Source: Paraconexibacter sp040581415
GTDB taxonomy: Bacteria > Actinomycetota > Thermoleophilia > Solirubrobacterales > Solirubrobacteraceae
Direction of reading: 5' to 3'
Assembly (NCBI RefSeq): GCF_040581415.1
Contig: NZ_CP114014.1
Span: 4,402,001-4,466,000, forward strand
DNA: 64,000 nucleotides
Shown piece by piece: positions 50,615-59,296 of this stretch. Below the pieces are notes generated by a model. The model did not search any database, was not told where the DNA came from, and worked only from the letters and a program-made list of their open reading frames with translations. Positions within the stretch are counted from its first letter, which is position 1. The number at the start of each line of letters is the position of its first letter. Both the position numbers and the translations under genes were made by a program.

Positions 50615-51721
50615 CTAGGGCGCGGTGGCGGCGACGATCTCCGCCATGACCTCACGGAGGTCCTGGTTCGCCTCGTAGACCACGATCTGCCGCTTCGCGC
50701 CGTTGTTGCGCTCGATCAGATCGGTCAGGCCGTCCAGGTCGTCGCCCGAGCCGAGGTCCTGCGCGTGCTCGCGCAGCCGGTCGCGCAGACGCCGGGCCAG
50801 GGTCTTGGAGGAGACCTTCTCCGCCACGGGGAGGTCGACGAGCTCGCCGTCCATCCCGTGCCGCGCGGCGAGCCACTTGTTCTCGTCGAGCATCTGCCAC
50901 TGGACGTCGGACAGCGTCTCGCCGCTGTCGTAGCGCTCGCTGAGCTCCTTGACCATCGCCTGGATGAGGGCCGCGAGCGCCAGCGTGTGCTCCACGCGCG
51001 TCTGCGCGTCGCAGACCCGGATCTCCACCGTCCCGAAGCGCGGGTGCGGCCGCACGTCGTACCAGAGGTAGGTGTAGTCCTCCATGACCCCGGAGCGGAC
51101 CATGAAGTCGATCTCCGCGCAGTAGTGGTCCCAGTCCTCGTAGCGCGGCGGGATGCCGACGCGCGGGAAGGCGCGGAAGATCGGGGTCCGGGACGACATC
51201 AGGCCTGTCCGGCCCGAGCGCCAGAACGGCGAGTTCGCGCTGAGCGCCTGCAGGATCGGCACGTGGACCCGCATGCCGTTGGCGACGTAGACCGCCTTGT
51301 CGGGGTCGTCGACCGCGACGTGGACGTGGAGCCCGAAGATCAGCTCCTGCCGGGCGACGAACCGCAGCGCGTCGATGAGGTCCTGGTACCGGGGGCGGGC
51401 GACGATGCGCTGGTCCTCCCACATGGCGAACGGGTGCGTCCCGGCCGAGCCGATCAGCAGCCCCTTGGACGCGGCGGTGTCGCGCACCTGGCCGCGGAGC
51501 TTGCGCAGCTGCACGCCCGCGTCCGCGGTGTTGCGCGCCGGGTGCGTGGCGATCTCGAGGACCGACTCCATGAGCTCGGGTTTGATCTCGCCGTCGCTCG
51601 AGGCCTCCAGGAGGGACTCGATCGCGTTCTTCAGGTCGTAGCTGACCGGGTCGACGATCATGAGCTCTTCCTCGATCCCGATCGTGTAGGCGTCGCGGTC
51701 AGCGCGGAAGGCGTGCTCCAT
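50615..51721 (-). CDS. Carboxylate-amine ligase, GCS2/YbdK type
   Basis: The 368-residue protein has TIGIEEELMIVDP at the start, ELMESVLEIATHP, the metal/ATP segment LIGSAGTHPFAMWEDQRI, IFGLHVHVAVDDPDKAV and HPRFGTVEIRVCDAQT. These are all features of the YbdK group of glutamate-cysteine-ligase-like enzymes. It forms a gamma-glutamyl-type amide using ATP; the true partner is uncertain in bacteria with mycothiol. Confidence 0.9.
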   Translation of the reverse strand: MEHAFRADRDAYTIGIEEELMIVDPVSYDLKNAIESLLEASSDGEIKPELMESVLEIATHPARNTADAGVQLRKLRGQVRDTAASKGLLIGSAGTHPFAMWEDQRIVARPRYQDLIDALRFVARQELIFGLHVHVAVDDPDKAVYVANGMRVHVPILQALSANSPFWRSGRTGLMSSRTPIFRAFPRVGIPPRYEDWDHYCAEIDFMVRSGVMEDYTYLWYDVRPHPRFGTVEIRVCDAQTRVEHTLALAALIQAMVKELSERYDSGETLSDVQWQMLDENKWLAARHGMDGELVDLPVAEKVSSKTLARRLRDRLREHAQDLGSGDDLDGLTDLIERNNGAKRQIVVYEANQDLREVMAEIVAATAP

Positions 51722-51785
51722 TGGAGCGGATGGTATGGCCCGAGTGGCGGTCCGTTACACGTCGTTTTCCGGGTATCGTCCGGTT

Positions 51786-52859
51786 ATGACCACTGCCGAG
51801 ATGACCAGCACGCGCCTCGAGGAGCTCCTCGGCGCGGACGCGGCGACCCTGTTGGAGCACCAGTGCACCACGGTCGCGGCGTCTGACCTCCACCTCCCGG
51901 GCCCGGATTTCATCGACCGGGTCTGGCTCGATTCCGACCGCTCGCCGCAGGTGCTGCGCAACCTCGCCGCGCTGCGCGACAGCGGTCGCCTCGGCGGCAC
52001 GGGCTACGTGTCGATCCTGCCCGTCGACCAGGGCATCGAGCACTCGGGCGCCGCGTCGTTCGCGCCCAACCCGATCTACTTCGACCCCGAGAACATCGTG
52101 AAGCTCGCGATCGAGGGCGGCTGCAACGCCGTCGCCTCCACCCTCGGCGTCCTCGGCGCGACGTCCCGCAAGTACGCCCACAAGATCCCGTTCGTGGTCA
52201 AGCTGAACCACAACGAGTTCCTGTCCCTGCCCGAGACCTACGACCAGATCATGTTCTCGTCGGTGCAGCGCGCCTACGACCTCGGCGCGGTCGCGGTCGG
52301 CGCGACGATCTACTTCGGCTCGCCGGAGTCCGGCCGCCAGATCGTCGAGGTCTCCCGCGCGTTCGAGGAGGCTCATCGCCTCGGCATGGCCACGATCCTC
52401 TGGTGCTACCTGCGCAACTCGGCGTTCAAGGTCGACGGCGTTGACTACCACACGGCCGCCGACCTCACCGGTCAGGCGAACCACCTCGGCGTGACGATCG
52501 AGGCGGACATCATCAAGCAGAAGCTGCCGGAGCTGAACGGCGGCTTCAACGCGATCAAGGTCGGCAAGACGCACAAGCTCGTCTACGAGAACCTGACGAC
52601 CGACAACCCGATCGACCTCACCCGCTACCAGCTCCTCAACTGCTACATGGGCCGCGCCGGCCTCATCAACTCCGGCGGCGCGTCGTCGGGCGAGAGCGAC
52701 CTCGCCGAGGCCGTCAAGACCGCCGTGATCAACAAGCGCGCCGGCGGCACGGGCCTGATCTCGGGTCGCAAGGCGTTCCAGCGTCCGATGGACGAGGGCA
52801 TCGGCCTGCTGAACGCGATCCAGGACGTCTACCTCAACGAGGCCGTCACCGTCGCGTAG
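51786..52859 (+). CDS. Class I fructose-bisphosphate aldolase, archaeal (DhnA/FbaB) type
   Basis: The 357-residue protein from ATG 51786 has YVSILPVDQGIEHSGAASFA (active-site Asp), PFVVKLNHNEFLSL (conserved Lys/Asn), GAVAVGATIYFGSPES and IEADIIKQKLPE, the Schiff-base lysine region of DhnA-type aldolases. It interconverts fructose 1,6-bisphosphate and triose phosphates. A TATCGT -10-like hexamer lies just upstream, so the leader is short. Its stop codon lies inside the 28-bp tandem repeat. Confidence 0.92.
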   Translation: MTTAEMTSTRLEELLGADAATLLEHQCTTVAASDLHLPGPDFIDRVWLDSDRSPQVLRNLAALRDSGRLGGTGYVSILPVDQGIEHSGAASFAPNPIYFDPENIVKLAIEGGCNAVASTLGVLGATSRKYAHKIPFVVKLNHNEFLSLPETYDQIMFSSVQRAYDLGAVAVGATIYFGSPESGRQIVEVSRAFEEAHRLGMATILWCYLRNSAFKVDGVDYHTAADLTGQANHLGVTIEADIIKQKLPELNGGFNAIKVGKTHKLVYENLTTDNPIDLTRYQLLNCYMGRAGLINSGGASSGESDLAEAVKTAVINKRAGGTGLISGRKAFQRPMDEGIGLLNAIQDVYLNEAVTVA

Positions 52860-52917
52860 CGACCGCTACGCCGTCACCGTCGCGTAGCGACCGCTACGCC
52901 GTCACCGTCGCGTAGCC
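52842..52917. repeat. 28-bp tandem repeat, 2.7 copies, spanning the aldolase stop codon
   Basis: Units begin GCCGTCACCGTCGCGTAGCG at 52842, 52870 and 52898 (the last is partial). Each full unit contains the dyad GCGTAGC-GACC-GCTACGC, so two hairpins form in a row. The first copy encodes the last residues (AVTVA) and stop of the aldolase. Confidence 0.9.
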
Positions 52918-52922
52918 CGTCT

Positions 52923-52986
52923 GTCCCGGCGCTGTGCCGGGACGACCGCCGTTCTGCAACGCCGGGGGCCTGCCGCCCGGCGTTGC
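52923..52986 (+). terminator. Two strong hairpins between aldolase and thermonuclease genes
   Basis: GTCCCGGC (52923-52930) pairs with GCCGGGAC (52936-52943); GCAACGCCGGG (52956-52966) pairs with CCCGGCGTTGC (52976-52986), followed by TGCTTCTCTCC. The second is the better terminator candidate. Confidence 0.6.
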
Positions 52987-53001
52987 TGCTTCTCTCCCCG
53001 G

Positions 53002-53544
53002 ATGGACGCGAAGACCGCACTCGGCTGGCTCATCGTGATCGCCGCCGTCGCGATCGCCGCCGCGACGGCCGGCGGCGGGGGCGGGGGCGGGGGCAGCGCC
53101 GATCAGGCCGGCCGGCTCGCCGTTCGCCCCGGGCAGACGGTCGCAGCCCAGGTCACGCGGGTCGTCGACGGGGACACGGTGCGCGTCCGGGCGCCGGGCG
53201 CCGCCACCGAGACGGTCCGGTACATCGGGGTCGACACCCCGGAGTCCGTCAAGCCCGACACGCCGGTCGAGTGCTACGGGAAGGAGGCGAGCCGTCGCAA
53301 CGCCGAGCTCGTGTCCGAGCAGTCCGTGCGGCTGGTCGTCGGGGCCGAGCCGCGCGACCGCTACGGGCGGCTGCTCGCCTACGTGTACCGGGCGCGGGAC
53401 GGGCGGTTCGTCAACGAGGCGCTGGCCGCCGAAGGCTTCGCCCGAGCCCTCACGATCCCGCCGAACGACCGCTTCCAAGGCCTCTTCGAACGCCGCGTGT
53501 CAGCCGCCAAACAGGCGCGCAAAGGGCAGTGGGGCGCCTGCTGA
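53002..53544 (+). CDS. Thermonuclease-family (SNase-like) secreted or membrane-anchored protein
   Basis: The 180-residue protein has an N-terminal hydrophobic helix (LGWLIVIAAVAIAAATAG), a Gly-rich linker and an OB-fold nuclease domain: VTRVVDGDTVRVR (metal Asp), VRYIGVDTPES (Arg, Asp), EPRDRYGRLLAYVY (Glu, Arg) and VNEALAAEGFARAL. All catalytic residues of staphylococcal nuclease relatives are present. It should degrade nucleic acids outside the membrane. Confidence 0.9.
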   Translation: MDAKTALGWLIVIAAVAIAAATAGGGGGGGGSADQAGRLAVRPGQTVAAQVTRVVDGDTVRVRAPGAATETVRYIGVDTPESVKPDTPVECYGKEASRRNAELVSEQSVRLVVGAEPRDRYGRLLAYVYRARDGRFVNEALAAEGFARALTIPPNDRFQGLFERRVSAAKQARKGQWGAC

Positions 53545-53597
53545 ACGCCCTCCCGCGACGACTTCGTCGTCATAATCCTCTACCCTTTCGGGAGTTC

Positions 53598-53837
53598 ATG
53601 GGCGTGCGGCAGAACCTTCACCAGCTGGAACAGGCGTTCGTCGAGGAGACGATCGCCGACCGCGAGCGCCGCGAGGCGCTGCAGCGCCAGATCGTCTCGC
53701 GCAGCCGTCAGCGCGAACTCGACAAGGTGCACAAGAAGGGGTCCCTGCGCTTCGTGGCGCTGTGCCTCGTGCTGATCGCGACCGCCGTCCTGGTGACGGC
53801 CGCGATGTTCGAGACGCTCTACATCGTGATGGGCTGA
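53598..53837 (+). CDS. Small membrane protein with N-terminal helical region
   Basis: The 79-residue protein from ATG 53598 (GGGAG 3-7 bases upstream) has a charged helix (VEETIADRERREALQRQIVS) and one C-terminal membrane helix (LCLVLIATAVLVTAAMFETL). A GACGAC/GTCGTC hairpin (53557-53571) lies before it. It ends 7 bp from the convergent csrA stop. Function unknown. Confidence 0.75.
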   Translation: MGVRQNLHQLEQAFVEETIADRERREALQRQIVSRSRQRELDKVHKKGSLRFVALCLVLIATAVLVTAAMFETLYIVMG

Positions 53838-53844
53838 GCGGCGC

Positions 53845-54096
53845 TCAGCCGTCGCTGAGGGACTTCAGCGCGTCGTCGACCGCGGCGCTGAAGCCGCCGG
53901 CCGGTACAGCGGGACGATCGCCGTCCGCGGCACGCTCCGCCTGGATCTCGAGGTAGACCTCTTTCCGGAACACCGGCACGTCACGCGGTGCCTGGATACC
54001 GATGCGGACCTTCTCGCCCATGATCGACAGAACGGACACCTCGATGTCGTCGCCGATCATGATGCTCTGATTGGACTTGCGTGTCAGGACGAGCAT
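53845..54096 (-). CDS. csrA: Carbon storage regulator CsrA
   Basis: The 83-residue protein has the CsrA fold: LVLTRKSNQSIMIGDDIEV (RNA-contacting strand 1), VRIGIQAPRDVPVFRKEVY (strand 5 and helix). The C-terminal 20 residues (PAVPAGGFSAAVDDALKSLS) extend beyond the usual 60-65-residue length. CsrA binds GGA motifs in mRNA leaders. No fliW or flagellar genes lie in the window, unlike most Gram-positive csrA loci. Confidence 0.95.
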   Translation of the reverse strand: MLVLTRKSNQSIMIGDDIEVSVLSIMGEKVRIGIQAPRDVPVFRKEVYLEIQAERAADGDRPAVPAGGFSAAVDDALKSLSDG

Positions 54097-54303
54097 TGGG
54101 TCGCCTCCCTGGTTCCCTGCGCTGCCGTGGGATCCACGGGACGCACGAGTTGTTGTGCCTGATGACGACGGGACAACTTGGGTGCTGCGACGTACCTGCC
54201 CGGCGTCGTCGCTGCCCCGTCGACGAGCATGCTTTCAGGTTGTGCACCGGCGCGCCACCGACAGGCCGTTTTGCAGCCCATTCGTATAGGGTCCGTGGTC
54301 GAT

Positions 54304-54918
54304 ATGGCTCGTCGTTCCTTGCGTCCCCACCTCAATCAGATCCGCACCTGGGTGCAGCAAGGGCGCACCGATGCGTGGATCGCTCACCAGCTGGAGGTCA
54401 CGGTCCAGCAGATCGATGCGTTCAAGCGCGAGAACGAGCTCGTTCCCGGCGCTTCGGTCGACGGAGGGCCCGCTGCGGACTTCGACGACGAGATCGACCT
54501 GCGCGCCCAGGACGACGAGCTGATCGCCGCCGAGCTCGAGAAGGCCGAGGCGGAGCGCCTCGTGCGCGAGGCCGAAGAGGCAGCGCTGGCCGCCGCCGAA
54601 GCGGAGAAGGCCGCCGCCGAGAAGGCCGAGCGCGCTGCGCGTGGCGAGGAGGAGCCCGAGGACGAGGCCCCGCGCCGTCGCGGCCGCCGCGGTGGTCGTG
54701 GGCGCGGCAAGAAGAAGTCCGCCGGCCCGCTGGAGGCGACGTTCGACCACGGCGAGGAGGGCTACGGACTGTGGCTCGATCCCGCGGTCGCCGACGACGC
54801 CGTGTACGCCGAGCACTGGGCGGGCCACCGTCCCGTCGTCGTCGTGGTCGAGGAGGACCAGATCATCATCCGCCGCGCGGGTGAGGACGAGGCTGCCGAG
54901 GAGCCGGACGAGAAGTAG
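54304..54918 (+). CDS. Charge-rich protein with N-terminal HTH, function unknown
   Basis: The 204-residue protein from ATG 54304 has an N-terminal helix-turn-helix-like segment (QGRTDAWIAHQLEVTVQQID), a long Glu/Ala/Lys coiled coil (ELEKAEAERLVREAEEAALA), an Arg/Gly patch (RRRGRRGGRGRGKKK) and a beta-rich end (GYGLWLDPAVADDAVYAEHW). It may bind nucleic acid. A TATAGG -10-like hexamer lies about 15 bp upstream. Divergent from csrA. Confidence 0.75.
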   Translation: MARRSLRPHLNQIRTWVQQGRTDAWIAHQLEVTVQQIDAFKRENELVPGASVDGGPAADFDDEIDLRAQDDELIAAELEKAEAERLVREAEEAALAAAEAEKAAAEKAERAARGEEEPEDEAPRRRGRRGGRGRGKKKSAGPLEATFDHGEEGYGLWLDPAVADDAVYAEHWAGHRPVVVVVEEDQIIIRRAGEDEAAEEPDEK

Positions 54919-54966
54919 TCCCCGCGTGCCGCAGTGGCGGCACGCCCCATGGGGCCGGCGCGAGCC

Positions 54967-55302
54967 CTACGCGTCCTGCTCGAGCTCGATCCGCCGGCCG
55001 CCGGCGAAGTCCTGCGCCTCCCGCACGTAGCGGAAGAAGGTCGCGTCGGCGACGACGCGCTCGTCCCACGCCCATGGCGCACCGGGGGCAGTGGCCGCCG
55101 CGAGGTCGAGGCACCAGCTCGTGCCGCGGTCGTAGAGCTCGACGAGCTCGTCCGTGGTGAACGTCCCCCCCAGCCGGCGCCTGAGCTCCGCGTGGAGCGC
55201 GTCGCAGACCCGGTCGACGGCGATGCGCTTCGCCCCCTCGACCTGTGCGGCGAGTTGGTCGCCGGCGCGCCACTGCTGGTAGGCGAGTTCGAAGCTGCTC
55301 AC
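54967..55302 (-). CDS. Conserved small protein, function unknown
   Basis: The 111-residue protein from GTG 55302 begins SSFELAYQQWRAGDQLAAQV and continues with mostly helical sequence (RVCDALHAELRRRLGG, TTDELVELYDRGTSWCLDLA). No motif is recognised. It lies 23 bp downstream of the ftsB-like gene and is probably co-transcribed with it. Confidence 0.75.
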   Translation of the reverse strand: MSSFELAYQQWRAGDQLAAQVEGAKRIAVDRVCDALHAELRRRLGGTFTTDELVELYDRGTSWCLDLAAATAPGAPWAWDERVVADATFFRYVREAQDFAGGRRIELEQDA

Positions 55303-55325
55303 CCGCCCGACGGTAGCACCGGGCG

Positions 55326-55739
55326 CTACGGGCCCTTGGGGAGGCCCCGCACCACGAACGGGCGCTCGGTCGGGCGGACCATGCCGCGCCGACGGGCCTC
55401 GAGCTCGAGCGTCCCCTTGGACTTCAGGGCGCTCTGACGCTGCTTGAGCCGCGTGTTCTCCCGCTGCAGACGCTGGACCTCGGCCTGCTTGGCGTCGGAC
55501 TCGGCGAGCGTCGAACGCAGCGACAGCAGCGGGCCGACGAACAGCGCGGTGATGCCGAGCAGGACGCACAGCAGGGCCATGCGGCCGACGCGGTCCCAGC
55601 GGATCCGGCTGCCGGGCTGCCGTGCCGCGGTGGCGCGAGCGGGCGCGCCACCGCGGACCGCCCGCACCGGTGGCCGCGGCGTGCCCGACCGGCGATGCGG
55701 GTCGGGGACGTCGGGACGCGGGGCACGAGCGGCAGCCAT
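55326..55739 (-). CDS. Septum-formation initiator (FtsB/DivIC family)
   Basis: The 137-residue protein has a Pro/Arg-rich cytoplasmic N-terminus, one membrane helix (MALLCVLLGITALFVGPLLS, about 54-73) and an outer coiled coil (SDAKQAEVQRLQRENTRLKQ). It ends in the family's ELEARRRGMVRPTERPFVV. It belongs to the divisome with FtsL/FtsQ. Position just after eno is conserved in actinobacteria. Confidence 0.9.
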   Translation of the reverse strand: MAAARAPRPDVPDPHRRSGTPRPPVRAVRGGAPARATAARQPGSRIRWDRVGRMALLCVLLGITALFVGPLLSLRSTLAESDAKQAEVQRLQRENTRLKQRQSALKSKGTLELEARRRGMVRPTERPFVVRGLPKGP

Positions 55740-55816
55740 CGGACTGCCATTCGGCTCGCCCCCACCATCTCCTTCCGCGGCCGGCGGCTTGCACGACGGC
55801 GACCACCGGACCTGGC

Positions 55817-55850
55817 CGAAAAGCCGACCCGGCCGGCCCCGGCCGGCCGG
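55817..55850 (-). terminator. Terminator after enolase
   Basis: Ten-base arms CCGGCCGGCC (55829-55838) and GGCCGGCCGG (55841-55850) form a strong hairpin. On the minus strand it is followed by GTCGGCTTTTCGG, a short T-run inside a second small hairpin. It starts 6 bp past the eno stop. Confidence 0.6.
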
Positions 55851-55856
55851 CGATGG

Positions 55857-57134
55857 CTAGGAGCGGAAGATGCCCCGGCCCGGGTAGGACGCGGCCGAGC
55901 CCAGGGCCTCCTCGATGCGCAGCAGCTGGTTGTACTTCGCCACGCGGTCGGAGCGGGACGGCGCACCGGTCTTGATCTGCCCGCAGCCCGTCGCGACGGC
56001 CAGGTCGGCGATCGTCACGTCCTCGGTCTCCCCCGACCGGTGGGACATCACGGAGGTGTAGCCCGCCGCCGTCGCCATGCGGATCGCCTCGAGCGTCTCG
56101 GTGAGCGTCCCGATCTGGTTGACCTTGATCAGGATCGAGTTGGCGGTCGCGGAGTCGATGCCGCGCTTCAGGCGCTCCGGGTTGGTCACGAAGAGGTCGT
56201 CCCCGACGAGCTGGATCTTGTCCCCCAGCTTGTCGGTGAGGAGCTTCCAGCCGTCCCAGTCCTCCTCGTTCATGCCGTCCTCGATCGACAGGATCGGGTA
56301 CTTCTCGCACATCTGCGCCCAGTAGTCGGCCATCTCGGCGGACGTGAGCTTACGGCCCTCGTGGTGCAGGTCGTAGAGCCCGTCCGCACCGTGGATCTCG
56401 CTGGTCGCCGGGTCCAGGGCGATCGCGATGTCGGTGCCCGGGGTGTAGCCGGCAGCCTCGATGCCGGCGACGACGACCTGCAGCGCCTCCTCGTTGGAGC
56501 CGAGGTTCGGCGCGAAGCCGCCCTCGTCGCCGACCGACGTCGCCATGCCCTGGTCGTGGAGGAACTTCTTCAGCGCGTGGAAGACCTCGGCGCCCATGCG
56601 CAGCCCCTCGGCGAACGAGGACGCGCCGCACGGGATGACCATGAACTCCTGGAAGTCGACCGAGTTGTCCGCGTGCGAGCCGCCGTTGAGGATGTTCATC
56701 ATCGGGACGGGCAGCACGCCGACGTCGTCGCCGCCGAGGTGGCGCCAGAGCGGCTGGCCCGCCTCGGCGGCGGCCGCGTGCGCCGCGGCGAGCGACACGC
56801 CGAGGATCGCGTTCGCGCCCAGGCGCGACTTGTTCGGCGTGCCGTCGAGCTCGATCAGGGCGTTGTCCAGGCCCGCCTGGTCGGCGCCGTCGCGGCCGGC
56901 GACCGCGGACGCGATCTCCTCGTTGACGTTGCCGACGGCCTGCAGGACGCCCTTGCCCAGGTACGCGTCGCCGCCGTCGCGCAGCTCCGTGGCCTCGAAC
57001 TCGCCGGTCGACGCGCCGGACGGGACGGCGGCACGACCGTGCGCGCCGGAGTCGAGGGTCAGCTCGACCTCCACGGTCGGGTTGCCCCGCGAGTCGAGGA
57101 TCTGGCGGGCGTGGACGGTCTTGATCGTGCTCAT
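55857..57134 (-). CDS. eno: Enolase
   Basis: The 425-residue glycolytic enzyme converts 2-phosphoglycerate to phosphoenolpyruvate. Seen: DSRGNPTVEVEL at the start, SGASTGEFEATELRD (mobile loop), the catalytic region VGDEGGFAPNL, metal ligands in ALDPATSEI, SIEDGMNEEDW and LVGDDLFVTN, and the signature ILIKVNQIGTLTE followed by MSHRSGETEDV. Length is normal. It lies between mazG and ftsB-like, an arrangement shared by many actinobacteria. Confidence 0.97.
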   Translation of the reverse strand: MSTIKTVHARQILDSRGNPTVEVELTLDSGAHGRAAVPSGASTGEFEATELRDGGDAYLGKGVLQAVGNVNEEIASAVAGRDGADQAGLDNALIELDGTPNKSRLGANAILGVSLAAAHAAAAEAGQPLWRHLGGDDVGVLPVPMMNILNGGSHADNSVDFQEFMVIPCGASSFAEGLRMGAEVFHALKKFLHDQGMATSVGDEGGFAPNLGSNEEALQVVVAGIEAAGYTPGTDIAIALDPATSEIHGADGLYDLHHEGRKLTSAEMADYWAQMCEKYPILSIEDGMNEEDWDGWKLLTDKLGDKIQLVGDDLFVTNPERLKRGIDSATANSILIKVNQIGTLTETLEAIRMATAAGYTSVMSHRSGETEDVTIADLAVATGCGQIKTGAPSRSDRVAKYNQLLRIEEALGSAASYPGRGIFRS

Positions 57135-57195
57135 GGCGGGGAGGGTTGACCCTTCTTGGTGGTCGCTTGGGTTCAGGGGGCGCCGGCGGGGTCCG

Positions 57196-57975
57196 CTAGG
57201 CGCCGTTCTGCAGCATGGAGCGGGCGTAGACCTGGAGCTTCTGCTCCTCGGTCAGCGTGGCCCAGGTGAGGCCCTCGGCGGCAGCGAGCGCCTCCGCGGC
57301 CTCGATGCGGGCGCGGTACCGGGTGGCCGACGAGCGCAGGGAGAGCTCGGGGTCGACCTTCAGCTTGCGCGCCACGTCGACCGCGGCGAACAGCAGGTCG
57401 CCGAGCGCGGTGAACGCCGCGTCGCGGTCGCTGTCGACGGCCTTCAGCGTCTGGAGGGCCGTCTCGAGGACCTCGTAGGGGACGCCGTCGACGTCGAGGC
57501 CCGCGGTGGCCGCGCGCCGCTGGACCTTGCGGGCGTAGAGCGGCCCGGGCAGGTTCTCCGGGACCTCGCCGAAGATGCCGCGCTCGCGCCCGGGCTCTTC
57601 CTGCTTGATCTGGTCCCAGTTGCGCAGGACCTCGCCCGCGTCCGCCACCTCCACCGCACCGAAGATGTGCGGGTGGCGGTGGATGAGCTTCTGCCGGGTG
57701 TGATCGGCGACCTCGGCCAGCGACCCGCCGCCGCGCTCCTCGAGCAGCAGCGACAGGAAGTGGACCTGGAAGAGGACGTCCCCCAGCTCGTCGAGGAGCT
57801 TGCCGTCGTCCCCGCTGTTGGCGGCGTCGGCGAGCTCGTAGGCCTCCTCGAGCGTGTGCGGCACGATCGAGCGCTCGTCCTGCTCGCGATCCCAGGGGCA
57901 CTCGACCCGGAGCTGACGCGTCAGCTCGTCAAGCGCTTGGACGGCGGCTGCCGCGGCGGCGGGGTCACTGCTCAC
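57196..57975 (-). CDS. mazG: MazG nucleoside triphosphate pyrophosphohydrolase
   Basis: The 259-residue protein has two MazG domains. The first has CPWDREQDERSIVPHTLEEA, YELADAAN and LLDELGDVLFQVHF, including the Glu/Asp metal ligands. The second has FTALGDLLFAAVDVARKLKV, with NWDQIKQEEPGR between them. It hydrolyses NTPs to NMPs, cleaning up damaged or excess nucleotides. GTG 57975 is taken as start; a TTG at 57996 would add 7 residues. Confidence 0.93.
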   Translation of the reverse strand: MSSDPAAAAAAVQALDELTRQLRVECPWDREQDERSIVPHTLEEAYELADAANSGDDGKLLDELGDVLFQVHFLSLLLEERGGGSLAEVADHTRQKLIHRHPHIFGAVEVADAGEVLRNWDQIKQEEPGRERGIFGEVPENLPGPLYARKVQRRAATAGLDVDGVPYEVLETALQTLKAVDSDRDAAFTALGDLLFAAVDVARKLKVDPELSLRSSATRYRARIEAAEALAAAEGLTWATLTEEQKLQVYARSMLQNGA

Positions 57976-58011
57976 CGCCCGCAGGGTACCGTCCAAGCGG
58001 CTCGGACGGCG

Positions 58012-59229
58012 CTACGGCGTGGCGGGCGCCGTGTCGGGCTGGACCGGCACCTGCGTCTGCGGCGCGGGCGTCGCCGGGGCGGCACCCGTGGACGTCGTCT
58101 TCGCCTTCGGCGCGTTCTTGCAGTCCTGGGTGATGAAGCCCTTGCGGCAGTCCGTCTTGTCCTTCCACTTCTTCTGGAAGGTCTTGACGAAGGTGTCCAG
58201 CGCCTTCTGCGTGTTCTCCTGGGAGACCACCTGCTTGATCGTCGCGGTCGCCTGGGCCTTGGTCTGTTGGCTCTTCGGCGTGATCTTCTGGACCTTGAAG
58301 ACGTAGTAGCCGAAGTTCGTCTTGACCGGACCGGTCAGCGCGCCCTTCGCGGCCGAGAACACCGCGTTGTCCAGCGCCTTCTCCTGCTGGCCCTTGGACA
58401 CCGCGAGCAGCACGCCGCCCTGGCTCTTGGAGGCCTGGTCGATCGAGACCTTCTTCGCGACCGTGCCGAACGAGGCGCCGCCCTTGATCTGGCCGATGGC
58501 GCTGTCCGCCTGCGCCTTGGTCTTGGTCAGGATGATCCGCAGGTCGCGGCGCTCGGGCTGGGCGAAGCGCGCCTTGTTCTTGTTGTAGTACGCGGTGATC
58601 TGCGCGGGCGTGACCTTGTCCTTGCCCTTTGTCACCTTGGTGCGGAGCTTGTTCGAGAGCGTGTCGAGGCGGACGCGGTAGAGCAGGTCGCCGAGGGTCA
58701 TGCCGGACGACTTCAGGAACTTCTGGAAGTCGGCCTCCTTCGGGAACGACTGCTTCTTCGTGGTGTCGAACGCCTTCTGGACCTCCTTGTCGGTCACCTT
58801 CACCGACTGGTCCGAGGACTCGCCCGAGATCCACTCGGAGGAGATCAGGAACTGCAGGACCTGGTCGCGCAGGCCTTCGTACTCGGTCTTGCACTGCGTC
58901 TTGAACTGCGTGGCGTTCTGCTTCGGCTGGCCCTTGGCCGGCTTCGGCGCGGTCTTCGTCTTGTTCGCGACGCACGCCTTGAACTCGGGCGGGTCCGGGA
59001 GCGTGACCTTCGGCTTCGTGCCGGCGGCGGCCGCGGCCGGGTCGGAGGCGCCGGCGGAGGAGATCGCAGCGATCTCGAGCCAGTGCTCGAAGGTCGTCTT
59101 CTTGATCGTGACGTCGCCGACCTTGACGACCGCGCTACCCGGGATGCCGCTGTCGCCTCCGCAGGCGGTCAGCAGGGCAGCGGACACAAAAAAGGCGCAC
59201 AGCGCCGAGAACGAACGAGTTTTAGCCAT
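58012..59229 (-). CDS. SurA/PrsA-like peptidyl-prolyl isomerase lipoprotein
   Basis: The 405-residue protein from ATG 59229 has a lipoprotein signal (ALCAFFVSAALLTAC). A SurA-N chaperone part follows (VQKAFDTTKKQSFPKEADFQ, KFLKSSGMTLGDLLYRVRLD), then a parvulin domain (RRDLRIILTKTKAQADSAIG, GASFGTVAKKVSIDQASKSQ, TNFGYYVFKVQKI). The final 50 residues are Lys/Pro/Thr-rich with Cys. It should assist folding of exported proteins on the outer face of the membrane. Confidence 0.9.
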   Translation of the reverse strand: MAKTRSFSALCAFFVSAALLTACGGDSGIPGSAVVKVGDVTIKKTTFEHWLEIAAISSAGASDPAAAAAGTKPKVTLPDPPEFKACVANKTKTAPKPAKGQPKQNATQFKTQCKTEYEGLRDQVLQFLISSEWISGESSDQSVKVTDKEVQKAFDTTKKQSFPKEADFQKFLKSSGMTLGDLLYRVRLDTLSNKLRTKVTKGKDKVTPAQITAYYNKNKARFAQPERRDLRIILTKTKAQADSAIGQIKGGASFGTVAKKVSIDQASKSQGGVLLAVSKGQQEKALDNAVFSAAKGALTGPVKTNFGYYVFKVQKITPKSQQTKAQATATIKQVVSQENTQKALDTFVKTFQKKWKDKTDCRKGFITQDCKNAPKAKTTSTGAAPATPAPQTQVPVQPDTAPATP

Positions 59230-59296
59230 GTCCCTGTTGATGGTAGGGAACTCGGTTCCGGGACGTCTCACCGGGCAGCACGTCCGGGGCCTGGAG

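Noticed and set aside
52842..52917. Short repeats that could be read as a CRISPR array
   Set aside because: The units are directly adjacent with no spacers, and no cas genes are present.
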